From NCBI GenBank assembly GCA_019912385.1, contig JAIOIW010000116.1, positions 1-49,465 of the forward strand: 49,465 nucleotides of DNA, read 5' to 3'. Positions 1-9,221 of the stretch are shown one piece after another. A program made the translations under genes and the position numbers. Source of the DNA: Notoacmeibacter sp. GTDB lineage: Bacteria > Pseudomonadota > Alphaproteobacteria > Rhizobiales > Rhizobiaceae. Each line of letters opens with the position of its first letter. The stretch's first letter is position 1. The notes under the pieces were generated by a model, which searched no databases, was not told where the DNA came from, and was given only the letters and a program-made list of their open reading frames with translations.

Positions 1-102
1 CGCATGGCGGCAGAGAATTTCGCCGACCGGATGTTGAGCGAAGAGGGGCGCGAAGGCGTCGCCTCCTTCGTCGAAAAACGCAAACCGCGCTGGGCGGAGT
101 GA
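1..102 (+). CDS. Enoyl-CoA hydratase/isomerase (crotonase) family protein, C-terminal end only
   Basis: The window opens inside a plus-strand gene; only the last 33 codons are visible, ending at TGA 100-102. The tail (EGVASFVEKRKPRWAE) is the typical C-terminus of crotonase-fold enoyl-CoA hydratases, where a short helix ends in a basic Lys-Pro stretch. Substrate cannot be judged from the fragment. It lies 10 bp upstream of an acyl-CoA carboxylase alpha subunit, so it is probably part of an acyl-CoA operon such as leucine/isovalerate or terpenoid acid breakdown (inference). Confidence 0.6.
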   Translation, partial: RMAAENFADRMLSEEGREGVASFVEKRKPRWAE

Positions 103-112
103 CGAGGGGCAC

Positions 113-2134
113 ATGGCGAAGTTCAACTCCATTCTCATCGCCAATCGCGGGGAAATCGCAGTGCGGATCATCCGCACGGCCAAAGCGCTCGGATACCGTA
201 CCGTCGCGGTCTGGTCGGATGCCGACCGGGATGCGCCGCATGTGCGCCTGGCCGACGACGCGGTGCATATCGGGCCGTCGCCTGCGGGCCAGTCCTATCT
301 CGACGGCGCGCGGATCATCGAGGCGGCCAGGGCAAGCGGCGCGCAAGCGATCCATCCTGGCTACGGTTTCCTGTCGGAGAACGCCGGATTCGCCGAAGCC
401 TGCGCGGTGGCCGGGCTGGTGTTCATCGGGCCGCCGGCCAGCGCCATTGCGGCCATGGGCAACAAGGGCGAAGCGAAGCGGCGGATGATCGCGGCGGGTG
501 TGCCCTGCGTTCCGGGCTATGAGGGTGAGGACCAGTCGGACAGTGTTTTCGCCGCCGAAGCGGATAGGATCGGCTATCCGGTGATGGTCAAGGCGGCGGC
601 GGGCGGCGGTGGGCGCGGCATGCGCCTGGTGGGCGACGCGGCAAACCTGGCGAAAGCCTTGGCGACAGCGCACTCGGAAGCCGAGAACGCGTTCGGTTCC
701 GGCGAACTGATCCTCGAAAAGGCGATTACGCGACCGCGCCATGTCGAAATGCAGGTGTTTTGCGACGATCACGGAACGATCATCCACATGGGCGAGCGCG
801 ACTGCTCGGTGCAGCGGCGCCACCAGAAGGTGATCGAGGAGGCGCCGTGCCCGGTGATGACGCCGGACCTGCGCGAGCGGATGGGGGCGGCGGCGGTGGA
901 GGCGGCGCGCGCGGTCGGCTATCGCGGCGCGGGAACCGTGGAATTCCTGCTCGACGGCGACGACGCGTTCTATTTCCTGGAGATGAACACGCGGCTGCAG
1001 GTGGAACACCCGGTGACCGAAATGATAACCGGGCTCGATCTCGTCGCGTTGCAGATCACGGTGGCGCAGGGCGAGCCGCTCGGGCTTTCCCAGGATGACA
1101 TCGTGCTTGACGGCCACGCGATCGAGGCGCGGCTCTATGCGGAAGACCCGGCGCAGGATTTCCTGCCGCAGACCGGCAGAATTGCGCTGTGGTGTCCGTC
1201 CGCGGGGGAGGGCGTCCGAATCGACAGCGGCGTCGAGACCGGACAGGAAATCAGCCCGTTCTACGATCCGATGGTGGCCAAGATCATCGCCTGCGGGCCT
1301 ACGCGGGAGATTGCGCGCAACAGGCTGGTCAAGGCATTGAAGAAAACCGTCCTGTTCGGTCTGCGCACCAATGCGGCGTTCCTTACCGAAATCCTGGAAC
1401 GCCCGGCCTTTGCCGCCGGTGAAGCAACGACGGCTTTCATCGGCGAGGAATTCGGTGACGGCATTCCCGGCGCCGATCCGGATTTCCAGGAAGCGGCGAT
1501 AGCGGCGGTGCTGCATTTCAGGGCGCTGCGCGACGCGGCGATGGCAAAGGCGGTCGGCGTGCCGCCGCTGCTGGCGGAATGGTCGAGCGGGGGCAGTCTT
1601 GTGACGCCGTTCGACCATGCCAGCGGCGAGGCCCGCCATGCGCTGACCGTGCAGCCGCTCGGGCGCGACCGCTACCGCGTTGCCGGTGAAACCGGGGAGA
1701 CAGCAGTCGCGATCGGTGCGGATGGCGATGGCGGCATGGTGGCTGACACGGGCGGACGCAGGCTTGGCGTCGCGGTGATGATCGCCGGTCCCGGCCTGCT
1801 CGACGTGGCGATCGGCGGGCGCGCGTTCGGGTTCCGCAACCTAATCGGTCTCGGCGGGGAAGCGGAAGCCATGGCGGGCGGCGGGCATGTGACGGCGCCG
1901 ATGCATGGCGTGGTGATCGGCGTTTTCGTCACGCCGGGAGACGTCGTGCAGCCCGGCGCGCGTCTGCTGGTGCTCGAGGCGATGAAGATGCAGCACGAGA
2001 TCACGGCTTCCATCGCCGGCGAAGTGAAGGCGGTTGCCTGCGCGCCGGGAACACAGGTTGGAGCCGACGACCTGCTGGTGGAGATCGAACCGATCGTCAA
2101 GGACGATACCGGCGCTGGCGAAAGCGCTGTCTGA
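113..2134 (+). CDS. Biotin-dependent acyl-CoA carboxylase, alpha subunit (biotin carboxylase plus biotin carrier domain)
   Basis: This 673-residue protein has the order of MccA/PccA/AtuF-type alpha subunits: an N-terminal biotin carboxylase domain (starts MAKFNSILIANRGEIAVRI), an ATP-grasp domain with a glycine-rich loop (AAAGGGGRGM) and EMNTRLQVEHPVTE, the biotin carboxylase C-terminal domain, and a C-terminal biotinyl domain. The acceptor is Lys625 in EAMKM. It would carboxylate biotin with ATP and bicarbonate; the carboxyltransferase beta subunit is not in view and probably lies upstream. The crotonase gene just before it suits 3-methylcrotonyl-CoA or geranyl-CoA carboxylase, but the acyl substrate cannot be settled from the alpha subunit alone. 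The ATG at 113 fits the conserved N-terminus. Confidence 0.92.
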   Translation: MAKFNSILIANRGEIAVRIIRTAKALGYRTVAVWSDADRDAPHVRLADDAVHIGPSPAGQSYLDGARIIEAARASGAQAIHPGYGFLSENAGFAEACAVAGLVFIGPPASAIAAMGNKGEAKRRMIAAGVPCVPGYEGEDQSDSVFAAEADRIGYPVMVKAAAGGGGRGMRLVGDAANLAKALATAHSEAENAFGSGELILEKAITRPRHVEMQVFCDDHGTIIHMGERDCSVQRRHQKVIEEAPCPVMTPDLRERMGAAAVEAARAVGYRGAGTVEFLLDGDDAFYFLEMNTRLQVEHPVTEMITGLDLVALQITVAQGEPLGLSQDDIVLDGHAIEARLYAEDPAQDFLPQTGRIALWCPSAGEGVRIDSGVETGQEISPFYDPMVAKIIACGPTREIARNRLVKALKKTVLFGLRTNAAFLTEILERPAFAAGEATTAFIGEEFGDGIPGADPDFQEAAIAAVLHFRALRDAAMAKAVGVPPLLAEWSSGGSLVTPFDHASGEARHALTVQPLGRDRYRVAGETGETAVAIGADGDGGMVADTGGRRLGVAVMIAGPGLLDVAIGGRAFGFRNLIGLGGEAEAMAGGGHVTAPMHGVVIGVFVTPGDVVQPGARLLVLEAMKMQHEITASIAGEVKAVACAPGTQVGADDLLVEIEPIVKDDTGAGESAV

Positions 2135-2147
2135 TGGAGAACTGGAC

Positions 2148-2945
2148 ATGCTGAAAGAAGCTGATGATTTCCTGGCCGAGTGCGAAACGCTCCACGCCCT
2201 GCTCGCGCCGCTGGCGGAGGCCGACTTCGCCAGGTCCACCCAGTTCAAGGGCTGGACCGTGAACGACGTGCTGATGCACCTGCATTTCTGGAACCGGGCG
2301 GCCGACCAGTCGCTCAACGATCCAGACCGGTTCGCGGCGCTGATGGGCGAAGTGATGGGCGGGATGCAGGCAGGCGGGCTGCGGGTGCTCGAAAACGCGA
2401 AGGTTACCGAGCGCGGACCTGCCCTTCTGGCGGCCTGGCACGGCTTCTACCGCGGCATGGCGGCGCGCTGGCGCGATCTCGATCCGAAGATCCGCGTGAA
2501 ATGGGCCGGTCCGGAAATGTCGGTGCGCTCGTCGATCACCGCACGGCAGATGGAAACCTGGGCGCACGGCCAGGAACTGTTCGACCTGATGGGCGTGGAA
2601 CGGGTGGAAGACGACCGCATCGGCAACATCGTCGTGCTCGGCGTCAACACCTATCAATGGGGCTTCAAGGTGCGGGGCATGGCATTGCCCGGACCGATGC
2701 CGCGACTGAGGCTGATAGCACCTTCAGGCGCGATCTGGGAATTCGGCGAGGCGGAGACGCCGGACATGGTCGAAGGCAGCGCGGTCGACTTCTGCCGGGT
2801 GGTGACGCAGACGCGCAATGTCATGGACACGGGCCTCGTCATGCACGGTCCGGTCGCGGAACTGTGGATGCGAAACGCGCAGTGTTTCGCGGGCCCGCCG
2901 GAGACGCCGCCGGCGACGGGCACCAGGGGCGTCAAAGCCGGCTGA
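2148..2945 (+). CDS. DinB/maleylpyruvate isomerase-fold protein, TIGR03084-like
   Basis: A 265-residue protein resembling the mycothiol-dependent maleylpyruvate isomerase N-domain (DinB-like four-helix bundle), closest to the TIGR03084 group of putative metal-binding proteins. Histidines expected to bind metal sit in LMHLHFWNR near residue 45 and in TWAHGQELF in the middle of the chain. The start at 2148 is preceded by GGAGAA at a good distance; the reading frame remains open upstream into the carboxylase gene. It begins 13 bp after the carboxylase stop, so the two genes are probably co-transcribed. Alphaproteobacteria use glutathione rather than mycothiol, so a literal maleylpyruvate isomerase role is unlikely and the function is unknown. 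Confidence 0.75.
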   Translation: MLKEADDFLAECETLHALLAPLAEADFARSTQFKGWTVNDVLMHLHFWNRAADQSLNDPDRFAALMGEVMGGMQAGGLRVLENAKVTERGPALLAAWHGFYRGMAARWRDLDPKIRVKWAGPEMSVRSSITARQMETWAHGQELFDLMGVERVEDDRIGNIVVLGVNTYQWGFKVRGMALPGPMPRLRLIAPSGAIWEFGEAETPDMVEGSAVDFCRVVTQTRNVMDTGLVMHGPVAELWMRNAQCFAGPPETPPATGTRGVKAG

Positions 2946-2955
2946 GCGGCTTGTC

Positions 2956-3453
2956 CTAAACCTCCACCCAGCCGCCGGGCGTCTTCATCCGGTGACGGAT
3001 AGTGTTGGCTCGGCCGAGCGTCTGCTCGATGAAACAGCCCTTCTTGGCCGTCTCGATCAGTTCGATGACCCGTTCGGTTGGATCGTCGCTGTCGATCATG
3101 ACATCGATCTCGAAAGAGAACGGCGCGGTTTCGTAAACCCTTCCCTTGGCCTCCCAGTCCCAGGTGATGCGGGTTTCGACGTCAAGGTCGTTCAGATTGA
3201 CCCGCAGCCTTTTGGCGAAGGCGCGGATCTGGGTCATGATGCAGCCCGTGAGACTGCCGACGAACAGGGCGAGCGGCGGCGGGGCGCTGGCGTCGCCGCC
3301 ATGGAACGCGCCTTCGTCGGTGGCGAGCGTGAACGGCCCCTCCTGGAAGGGCAGGGCCATATGGACCTCGAGTTCGTTGCGCATCTTGCCCGTCGCGTGC
3401 CCGTGGCAGTCGAACCGCACCTGTGCTCTTTGCAGTGCCCCACCTTCGGTCAT
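2956..3453 (-). CDS. OsmC family protein
   Basis: A 165-residue OsmC/Ohr-fold protein. It carries two cysteines in the family positions, one in SLTGCIMTQI and one in KKGCFIEQTL, which in OsmC and Ohr form the thiol pair that reduces organic hydroperoxides. It is the last gene of the minus-strand TRAP operon, two bases after the lactonase stop, and runs convergently into the plus-strand gene that ends at 2945. Many OsmC proteins inside catabolic operons are not proven peroxidases, so its role here (detoxification, or an accessory step on a thioester or lactone intermediate) is open. Start ATG 3453 was chosen because it follows the upstream stop closely; an in-frame ATG 21 bp upstream is possible. 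Confidence 0.85.
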   Translation of the reverse strand: MTEGGALQRAQVRFDCHGHATGKMRNELEVHMALPFQEGPFTLATDEGAFHGGDASAPPPLALFVGSLTGCIMTQIRAFAKRLRVNLNDLDVETRITWDWEAKGRVYETAPFSFEIDVMIDSDDPTERVIELIETAKKGCFIEQTLGRANTIRHRMKTPGGWVEV

Positions 3454-3455
3454 TG

Positions 3456-4481
3456 TCAGCCCCTTTCGTTCCAATGAATCATGGGCAGGCCGGCGACGGG
3501 AGAGCGGAACCAGGGAATGGTCGTGCCGCGCAGGCTACCGATATAGACGTTTTTCAGATCGGGTCCGCCGAATGTGATCGACGCCATCCAGGGAGCGATC
3601 GTGCCGCCGCAGGCCATCATCATGTCCGGCGTGACGGCGCCTTTTTCGAATGCCGCCAGCAGCGCCTTGCCGGCCGCCGACCCGTGATCGTCGTCGAGCA
3701 GGATCCGCAGATCGCCTTCCGGCGTGATCGCGAAGATGCGGTCGGTCATCACATGCGTGCCCCAGAGGTTGCCGTAGGCGTCGAAGGCGATGCCGTCGAT
3801 GAAGGCGCCATGGCTTTCCGGCCCGAAGGTCTCGCGGCCGGTCAGCGAGCCGTCATCGCCGACGCGCAGCCGGGTCACCTTCATGCCGGTGGTTTCCACG
3901 ACATAGAGCCATTCCTCGTTGGCGTCGAAACGGATCTCGTTGGTGAAGGCGAAGCCATCGGCGACGATCCTCAGCCCCTTCTCGTCGGCCACCGCGACGA
4001 AGCCGTCATGGCGCAGCGAACTTGCCGCCTGCATCCAGTTTGGGATGAGGGTCGAGACGGTGAGCCATATGCGGTCCCTTGAATCCCGCAGCACGAAGTT
4101 GACCTTGCCGATCGGTTTGCCGCCGATCTGGTCGTGGAGCACGCGGGACTCGCCGGTGCGCGTCATCACCTCCAGCCGGTCGGTGCCGAAATTGGAAATG
4201 AGGATGTCGCCGTTGCGGGCGAAGGCGAGGCCGTTGGGCAGCGTACCCTGGGTGAAGCGGGCGGCCTCGTCGGTCGCCCTGGAGAAGGCCGATTCAACCT
4301 TCTGGGTGACGATCTCCTGCGTTCCGTCGGAGCGGATGTGCACCACGCCGCCGCGCGCGTCGGCCGACCACAGCGAGCCGTCGCGCTCGGCCAGGATGCA
4401 TTCGGGGCGCTGGAGGTCGTGCCCGACGGTGCGGATCGCCGCCCGGTCTACCTCGAACCCGTCAAGCGGGTTGGCGGCCAT
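3456..4481 (-). CDS. SMP-30/gluconolactonase/LRE family lactonase-like protein
   Basis: A 341-residue six-bladed beta-propeller protein of the SMP-30/gluconolactonase family. The N-terminal strand (RPECILAERDGSLWSADARGG) is characteristic, followed by LPNGLAFARNGDILISNFG, the central FTNEIRFDANEEWLYVVETTG blade and IDGIAFDAYGNLWGTHV. These segments carry the acidic and Asn residues that bind the catalytic divalent metal in known members. The family hydrolyses sugar or small-acid lactones. ATG 4481 overlaps the stop of the preceding gene by one base (TGATG), indicating translational coupling with the beta-keto acid cleavage enzyme. A longer upstream frame exists but would run through that gene. 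The lactone substrate is unknown. Confidence 0.88.
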   Translation of the reverse strand: MAANPLDGFEVDRAAIRTVGHDLQRPECILAERDGSLWSADARGGVVHIRSDGTQEIVTQKVESAFSRATDEAARFTQGTLPNGLAFARNGDILISNFGTDRLEVMTRTGESRVLHDQIGGKPIGKVNFVLRDSRDRIWLTVSTLIPNWMQAASSLRHDGFVAVADEKGLRIVADGFAFTNEIRFDANEEWLYVVETTGMKVTRLRVGDDGSLTGRETFGPESHGAFIDGIAFDAYGNLWGTHVMTDRIFAITPEGDLRILLDDDHGSAAGKALLAAFEKGAVTPDMMMACGGTIAPWMASITFGGPDLKNVYIGSLRGTTIPWFRSPVAGLPMIHWNERG

Positions 4482-5419
4482 CAGAACTTCACCATGTCGC
4501 CGCCCTTGAGCTGAAGCACCTCGCGGGCTTCCTCGGGCGAGGCGACGCCGAGGCCGAGTTCCTCCAGGATGCGGCGGATCTTGGCTACCTGCTCGGCGTT
4601 CGAATTGGCAAGCTTGCCGCGGCCGATATGGAGCGAATCCTCCAGCCCGACGCGCACATTGCCGCCCATCATCGCTGCCTGGGTGATGAACGGCATCTGG
4701 AAGCGGCCCGCCGCCAGCACCGACCACACATAGTCGTCGCCAAACAGGCGGTCGGCGGTCTGCTTCATGACGGTGACGTTTTCCATCTCGGCGCCGATGC
4801 CGCCGAGAATGCCGAAGATCGACTGGATGAGGAAGGGCGGCTTCACCAGGCCCGCATCGACGAAATGGGCGAGGTTGTAGAGATGGCCGATGTCGTAGCA
4901 CTCGTGCTCGAACTTGGTGCCGCAACCTTCGCCGAGATGCTTGAGGATATAGGCGATGTCACGGAAGGTGTTGCGGAAGATGAAGTCGTCGGAGGCTTCC
5001 AGGAACGGCTTTTCCCAGTCGTGCTTCCAGGTGGAATATTTCGACGCCATGGGATGAAGCGCGAAGTTCATCGAGCCCATGTTGAGCGAGCACATCTCCG
5101 GCTCCGCCTTCAGCGGCGCGGCAAGGCGCTGTTCGATCGTCATGCCCAATCCGCCGCCCGTGGTGATGTTGACCACAGCGTTGGTCGCCTGCTTGATGCG
5201 CGGCAGGAACTGCATGAAGACGTCAGGATCGGGTGTCGGCCTGCCGGTCTTCGGATCGCGCGCATGCAGGTGGATGATGGACGCGCCGGCTTCCGCCGCG
5301 TCGATAGACTGCTTCGCGATCTCGTCGGGCGTGATCGGAAGCGCATCGGACATGGTTGGCGTGTGGACACCGCCGGTCACCGCGCAGGTGATGATGACGT
5401 TCTTCATTTTCCTGGCCAT
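4481..5419 (-). CDS. Beta-keto acid cleavage enzyme (BKACE, formerly DUF849)
   Basis: A 312-residue (beta/alpha)8 protein of the 3-keto-5-aminohexanoate cleavage enzyme family. Family hallmarks are the N-terminal IITCAVTGG segment, the PITPDEIA motif, HLHARDP with the two zinc-binding histidines, and NITTGGGLGM. BKACEs condense a beta-keto acid with acetyl-CoA to give acetoacetate and a new acyl-CoA. The substrate varies between subgroups (3-keto-5-aminohexanoate, beta-ketoadipate, dehydrocarnitine and others) and is not predictable here by eye. It sits 15 bp downstream of the cyclase gene and overlaps the lactonase gene, so the three are expected to act in one pathway fed by the TRAP transporter. 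Confidence 0.9.
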   Translation of the reverse strand: MARKMKNVIITCAVTGGVHTPTMSDALPITPDEIAKQSIDAAEAGASIIHLHARDPKTGRPTPDPDVFMQFLPRIKQATNAVVNITTGGGLGMTIEQRLAAPLKAEPEMCSLNMGSMNFALHPMASKYSTWKHDWEKPFLEASDDFIFRNTFRDIAYILKHLGEGCGTKFEHECYDIGHLYNLAHFVDAGLVKPPFLIQSIFGILGGIGAEMENVTVMKQTADRLFGDDYVWSVLAAGRFQMPFITQAAMMGGNVRVGLEDSLHIGRGKLANSNAEQVAKIRRILEELGLGVASPEEAREVLQLKGGDMVKF

Positions 5420-5434
5420 TGGTCTTACTCCTCG

Positions 5435-6211
5435 TCAGTCTTCGAAAATGGCAACGGCGCGGGTGAATCCCGCCGACGCGCCCTTGATCTTCCAGGGGAA
5501 GCAGGAGATCTGGAAACCGGCCGCCGGCAGGCTCTCCAGATTGCCCAGCTTCTCGATGTGGCAATAGCCGATCTCCATGCCGGCGCGGTGGCCTTCCCAG
5601 ATGATCGACGGATCATGGGTCTTGCCGAATTGCTGAGCTGTGAAGGCGAACGGCGCGTCCCAGCTCCAGGCGTCAGTGCCTGTCACCCGCACACCGCGCT
5701 CCAGCAGGAAGAGCGTTGCCTCGCGGCCCATGCCGCAGCCCTTCATCAGGTAGTCGGGCTTGCCGTAATGGGCGCCGGCAGAGGTGTTGACGACGACGAT
5801 GTCGAGCGGCTGCAATTCGTGGCCGATGCGCTTCAGCTCGGCCTCGACGTCGACCGCGGTCGCGACATAGCCGTCGTCGAGATGGCGGAAGTCGAGCTTG
5901 ACGCCGGGATTGAGACACCACTCCAGCGGCACCTCGTCGATGGTGATCGCCCGCTCGCCGTTGTTCATGGTCGAATGGTAGTGGTACGGCGCGTCGAGAT
6001 GGGTGCCGTTGTGGGTCGAAATCTGCAGCATCTCCACGGCCCAGCCCTCGCCGCCGGGTAGCTGGTCGACGGTCAGGCCGGGGAAGAATGTCGTCATCTG
6101 CCCGGCGGTCTGCTTGTGGTTCATGTAGTCGATCTTCGGCAGCATCGGCGGCGGATCGGAGGCGATCTCGGCTTCGAGCGGGACCGACAGGTCAACGAAA
6201 CGGCGGGCCAT
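5435..6211 (-). CDS. Cyclase family protein (kynurenine formamidase/isatin hydrolase-like metal hydrolase)
   Basis: A 258-residue protein of the putative cyclase family, which includes bacterial kynurenine formamidase (KynB) and isatin hydrolase. The diagnostic metal-binding motif appears as HNGTHLDAPYHY (HxGTHxDAP). Members hydrolyse an amide, lactam or lactone using Mn or Zn. The gene lies between dctM (15 bp upstream) and the BKACE gene (15 bp downstream) in one operon. This is not a tryptophan pathway neighbourhood, so I infer ring opening or amide hydrolysis of the transported compound and make no claim of kynurenine activity. Confidence 0.87.
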   Translation of the reverse strand: MARRFVDLSVPLEAEIASDPPPMLPKIDYMNHKQTAGQMTTFFPGLTVDQLPGGEGWAVEMLQISTHNGTHLDAPYHYHSTMNNGERAITIDEVPLEWCLNPGVKLDFRHLDDGYVATAVDVEAELKRIGHELQPLDIVVVNTSAGAHYGKPDYLMKGCGMGREATLFLLERGVRVTGTDAWSWDAPFAFTAQQFGKTHDPSIIWEGHRAGMEIGYCHIEKLGNLESLPAAGFQISCFPWKIKGASAGFTRAVAIFED

Positions 6212-6226
6212 CGGGTAGTTCCTTTC

Positions 6227-7540
6227 CTACAGAAGTGCGGTCGCAAGCGACGGGAAGACGAGCAGGCAGACGAGGACGACAAGCATCATGACGGCAAAGG
6301 GCGCCGCGCCGGCGAAGATGTCACCGAGCGTAATGTCGGGATCATCGAGCGCCGACTTGATCACGAAGACCGAGATGCCGAAGGGCGGGGTAAGAAGGCC
6401 GATTTCCACCGCGAGCACGGTGACGACGCCGAACCAGATCAGGTCGACGTCCATGGACGAAACGACGGGCAGCATCAGCGGCACGAGGATCAGCATGATC
6501 GACGAGGAGTCGAGGATGGTGCCCATGGCGATCACCAGCGCCACATAGGCGATGATGATGCCCCAGAAGCCGATATCGGCGTGGGCGACGAACTCGCCGA
6601 AACCGGCCGGCACGCCAGAAAGCGCCAGCATGCGCGAATACATCTGCGCGGCGATGATGAGGAAACAGATTGAGGCGGTGATGAGACCCGTGTCGGTCAA
6701 CACCTGCCAGAAATCGCGCAGGCTCAGCTTGCGGCGTACAAGGCCGATGACGATGGCGCCGAGGCAGCCGACCGCGCCGGCCTCGATGGGGGTGAAAAAT
6801 CCGCCATAGATGCCGCCGAGCACGAGGGTGACAAGCAAGGCGATCGGCAGGCCCTTGATCGCCACTTGCGTTCCTGACAGCCAGGCTTGGGCGTCGATCG
6901 GCGCGGAGATGTCACGGCCGACGAATGCCGGCCAGAAGGTCGCCATGGCGACCACACCGACACCGAATGTGCCGGCCAGCAGCAGGCCCGGCAGGATACC
7001 CGCGATGAACAGGTCGCCGACCGATTGCTCGGTGAGCAGGCCATAGAGGATCAGCAGCAAACTCGGCGGGATCAGCATGCCGAGCACCGACGAACCGGCG
7101 ACGACACCGACCGAAAAGCGCTTCGTGTAGCCGTGGCGGACCATTTCGGGCACCGCGATGCGGGTGAAGACGGCGGCGGAAGCGATGGAAATGCCGGTGA
7201 TGGCCGCGAAAATCGCGTTGGCGCCCACCGTGCCGACGCCAAGGCCGCCGCGCAGGCGCCGGAACAGCTGGTTGGCGACGTCGAAAGCATCGCGGCCCAT
7301 GCCGGTGACGGAAACAATATACCCCATCAGCACGAACAGCGGCACGACGCCGAAGAAATAGCTGGAGATCGTCTCCGATGCCGCGAGCGCCAGCAGCTTG
7401 CCGGCAAGCAGGGGCGAACCTTTCATGATCCACACCCCGACATAGGATGTGGTCATCAACGCGAATGGCACCCACAACCCGCCATAGACGAGCACGACGA
7501 TGGCGGCGAGAGAGGCAAGCCCGATTTCAAAATGGCTCAT
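6227..7540 (-). CDS. dctM: TRAP transporter large permease subunit (DctM family)
   Basis: A 437-residue polytopic membrane protein matching the large TRAP permease of the DctM family in length and pattern. About a dozen hydrophobic segments are visible, with family signatures such as GVVAGSSVLGMLIPPS and FFTPIEAGAVGCLGAIV. It forms the ion-coupled channel through which the solute captured by DctP crosses the inner membrane. The start ATG 7540 lies 14 bp inside the end of dctQ, a usual overlap for this pair. The frame is open further upstream, but only across dctQ. Confidence 0.92.
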   Translation of the reverse strand: MSHFEIGLASLAAIVVLVYGGLWVPFALMTTSYVGVWIMKGSPLLAGKLLALAASETISSYFFGVVPLFVLMGYIVSVTGMGRDAFDVANQLFRRLRGGLGVGTVGANAIFAAITGISIASAAVFTRIAVPEMVRHGYTKRFSVGVVAGSSVLGMLIPPSLLLILYGLLTEQSVGDLFIAGILPGLLLAGTFGVGVVAMATFWPAFVGRDISAPIDAQAWLSGTQVAIKGLPIALLVTLVLGGIYGGFFTPIEAGAVGCLGAIVIGLVRRKLSLRDFWQVLTDTGLITASICFLIIAAQMYSRMLALSGVPAGFGEFVAHADIGFWGIIIAYVALVIAMGTILDSSSIMLILVPLMLPVVSSMDVDLIWFGVVTVLAVEIGLLTPPFGISVFVIKSALDDPDITLGDIFAGAAPFAVMMLVVLVCLLVFPSLATALL

Positions 7541-8120
7541 CGGCGGCTTCCTGCGAGAAGTCCCCGCCCTTGATCGCGGCCTTTGCCGCAAACAGCGCGG
7601 TGATGAACAGTTGGATCATCAATGCGGTGCAACCGATCAGGATGATCAGCTTGACCGGCCAGATCGGCGCGGTGAAATCGCCGATCGTGCCCTCGAACGT
7701 ATTGCGTTGCCAGGAGCGCACGAACAGCGGCGTGCTGGCCATGAGCAACTGCCCCATGATGAACAGCGCGACCGCCGCATAGACGAACTCAATCGCCGCG
7801 CGCAGGCGCGGCGCCCTTCGCTGTACGGTTGCGAGTAGCGCATCTGTGCGGGTGAGGCGGCCACTGCGGAACGTCTGGGCGACCTGCAGGAACACGATGG
7901 CGACGATCGACATCGACACCAGTTCGGGCACGCCGGAGATCGGCGCACTGAACAGGCCTCGGCCGATGACGTCGGCATTGACCAGCACCATCATCGCGAC
8001 GATGAGCAGGGTGCCGATCACGTTGAGCGCCATGGTGATGCGGTCGGTCGCAAGCAGCAATCGGCCACCAAGGGAGTGCGCCGCCATGGGCGCACCCCGT
8101 CCGTTTTCGGAACTGGACAT
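7527..8120 (-). CDS. dctQ: TRAP transporter small permease subunit (DctQ family)
   Basis: A 197-residue membrane protein with four hydrophobic helices, as expected of the DctQ small subunit, which holds DctM. The N-terminal part before the first helix (about 25 residues) is polar. The start at ATG 8120 has no clear Shine-Dalgarno sequence; an internal ATG at 8087 (MAAHSLGG) is an alternative. The gene lies 20 bp downstream of dctP and overlaps dctM. Confidence 0.88.
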   Translation of the reverse strand: MSSSENGRGAPMAAHSLGGRLLLATDRITMALNVIGTLLIVAMMVLVNADVIGRGLFSAPISGVPELVSMSIVAIVFLQVAQTFRSGRLTRTDALLATVQRRAPRLRAAIEFVYAAVALFIMGQLLMASTPLFVRSWQRNTFEGTIGDFTAPIWPVKLIILIGCTALMIQLFITALFAAKAAIKGGDFSQEAADEPF

Positions 8121-8140
8121 TGCGGGTGCTTTCGAACCGC

Positions 8141-9193
8141 CTATTCCTGGTCCCAGTTGCGAACCGGCGTGGCGCCGGAAGCGCGCATGGCGTCCATGTA
8201 GGTCTTGAGCACAGCGGTGCCGGGCTTGCCTTCGCTGTCGAGCTTGTCGGCCCAGACCTTGGCGACGTTATCCATGCCGGACGCCCATTGCTCGCGGAAT
8301 GCCTGGTCGACTTCGGTCACGGTTGCGCCCGCGGCCTTCATTGCCTCGAAGGCCTTGGCAACCGCCTCGTCGAGATCCTTGTGATAGGCGATGCGGTCGG
8401 CGACGGCTGCTTCCTTGAGCGCCTTCTGCACGACGTCCGGCTGGCTGTCGAACCAGTCCTTGTTGGCCGCGAAGCCTCCCGCATACTGCGCACCAAAGCC
8501 GACCTTGATGATGTAGGGCGCGACCTCGAACAGCTTGCCGGGCAGGGCGGCGGAGGCAAACACGATCACGCCGTCGTAAACGCCGGTCTTGATCTCGTTG
8601 TAGTAGGTGGTGAGGTTACCCGAGACGCCGACTGCGCCGGTGCCCTTCAGCCAGTTGACCGCGGGGCCGGGCGCGCCGATCTTCTTGCCTTCCAGATCCG
8701 CGATCGAATTGACCGGGAAGTTGGTCATCAGCAGGTAATCGTCGATGCCGATGGCACCGCCGAGATATTCAAGGCCGTTCTCCTCCCACGACGCGCGCAG
8801 GTCGGCGTTCTCGATATGCAGATTGTCGATCAGTTCGGAGATAAGGGCCGGATCCGACGCCACGAATGGCGTGAAGTAGGTGACGTTCTGCACGGCGAGC
8901 TTGGCCGGATCGAAAAGCGAGGAGACGAGCCCGATTTCGGCCAGGCCTTCCTGTACGGCTTCCAGTTCGTCGCCGACCTTGGCCAGCGATCCGCCATATT
9001 GCTCGCTCCACTTGATGGTGTAGCCGCTGCCTTCCAGCGCCTTGTTGACGGCGGGGATGAAGGTGGAGTTGGCGTGCTTCACCCAGCGAAAGACCGGCGG
9101 GTGGCCGGCGACCAATGTGGCATCGATGTCTTCGGCCGCCGCCGTCGTGACGGCGGCGAGCCCCAAGGCCAGTGTCATGAGCAGTCTATTCAT
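8141..9193 (-). CDS. dctP: TRAP transporter periplasmic solute-binding protein (DctP family)
   Basis: A 350-residue secreted protein. The N-terminus (MNRLLMTLALGLAAVTTAAAED) is a clear Sec signal peptide with cleavage after an AAA/AE stretch. The mature part has DctP features: GSLAKVGDELEAVQEGLAEIG, and the substrate-clamp region VNSIADLEGKKIGAPGP, where many TRAP binding proteins have an arginine (as in LxGLKxR) contacting a carboxylate. Here that position reads lysine, so the ligand may differ from simple C4-dicarboxylates (inference). ATG 9193 has an excellent GGGAGG upstream. It is the first structural gene after the TetR regulator. Confidence 0.9.
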   Translation of the reverse strand: MNRLLMTLALGLAAVTTAAAEDIDATLVAGHPPVFRWVKHANSTFIPAVNKALEGSGYTIKWSEQYGGSLAKVGDELEAVQEGLAEIGLVSSLFDPAKLAVQNVTYFTPFVASDPALISELIDNLHIENADLRASWEENGLEYLGGAIGIDDYLLMTNFPVNSIADLEGKKIGAPGPAVNWLKGTGAVGVSGNLTTYYNEIKTGVYDGVIVFASAALPGKLFEVAPYIIKVGFGAQYAGGFAANKDWFDSQPDVVQKALKEAAVADRIAYHKDLDEAVAKAFEAMKAAGATVTEVDQAFREQWASGMDNVAKVWADKLDSEGKPGTAVLKTYMDAMRASGATPVRNWDQE

Positions 9194-9221
9194 CGTTTCC
9201 TCCCTGTTGCAGATAGGCGGT

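Noticed and set aside
4628-6061. A 477-residue plus-strand frame over the BKACE and cyclase genes
   Set aside because: Opposite strand to two well supported enzymes, with no recognisable domain.
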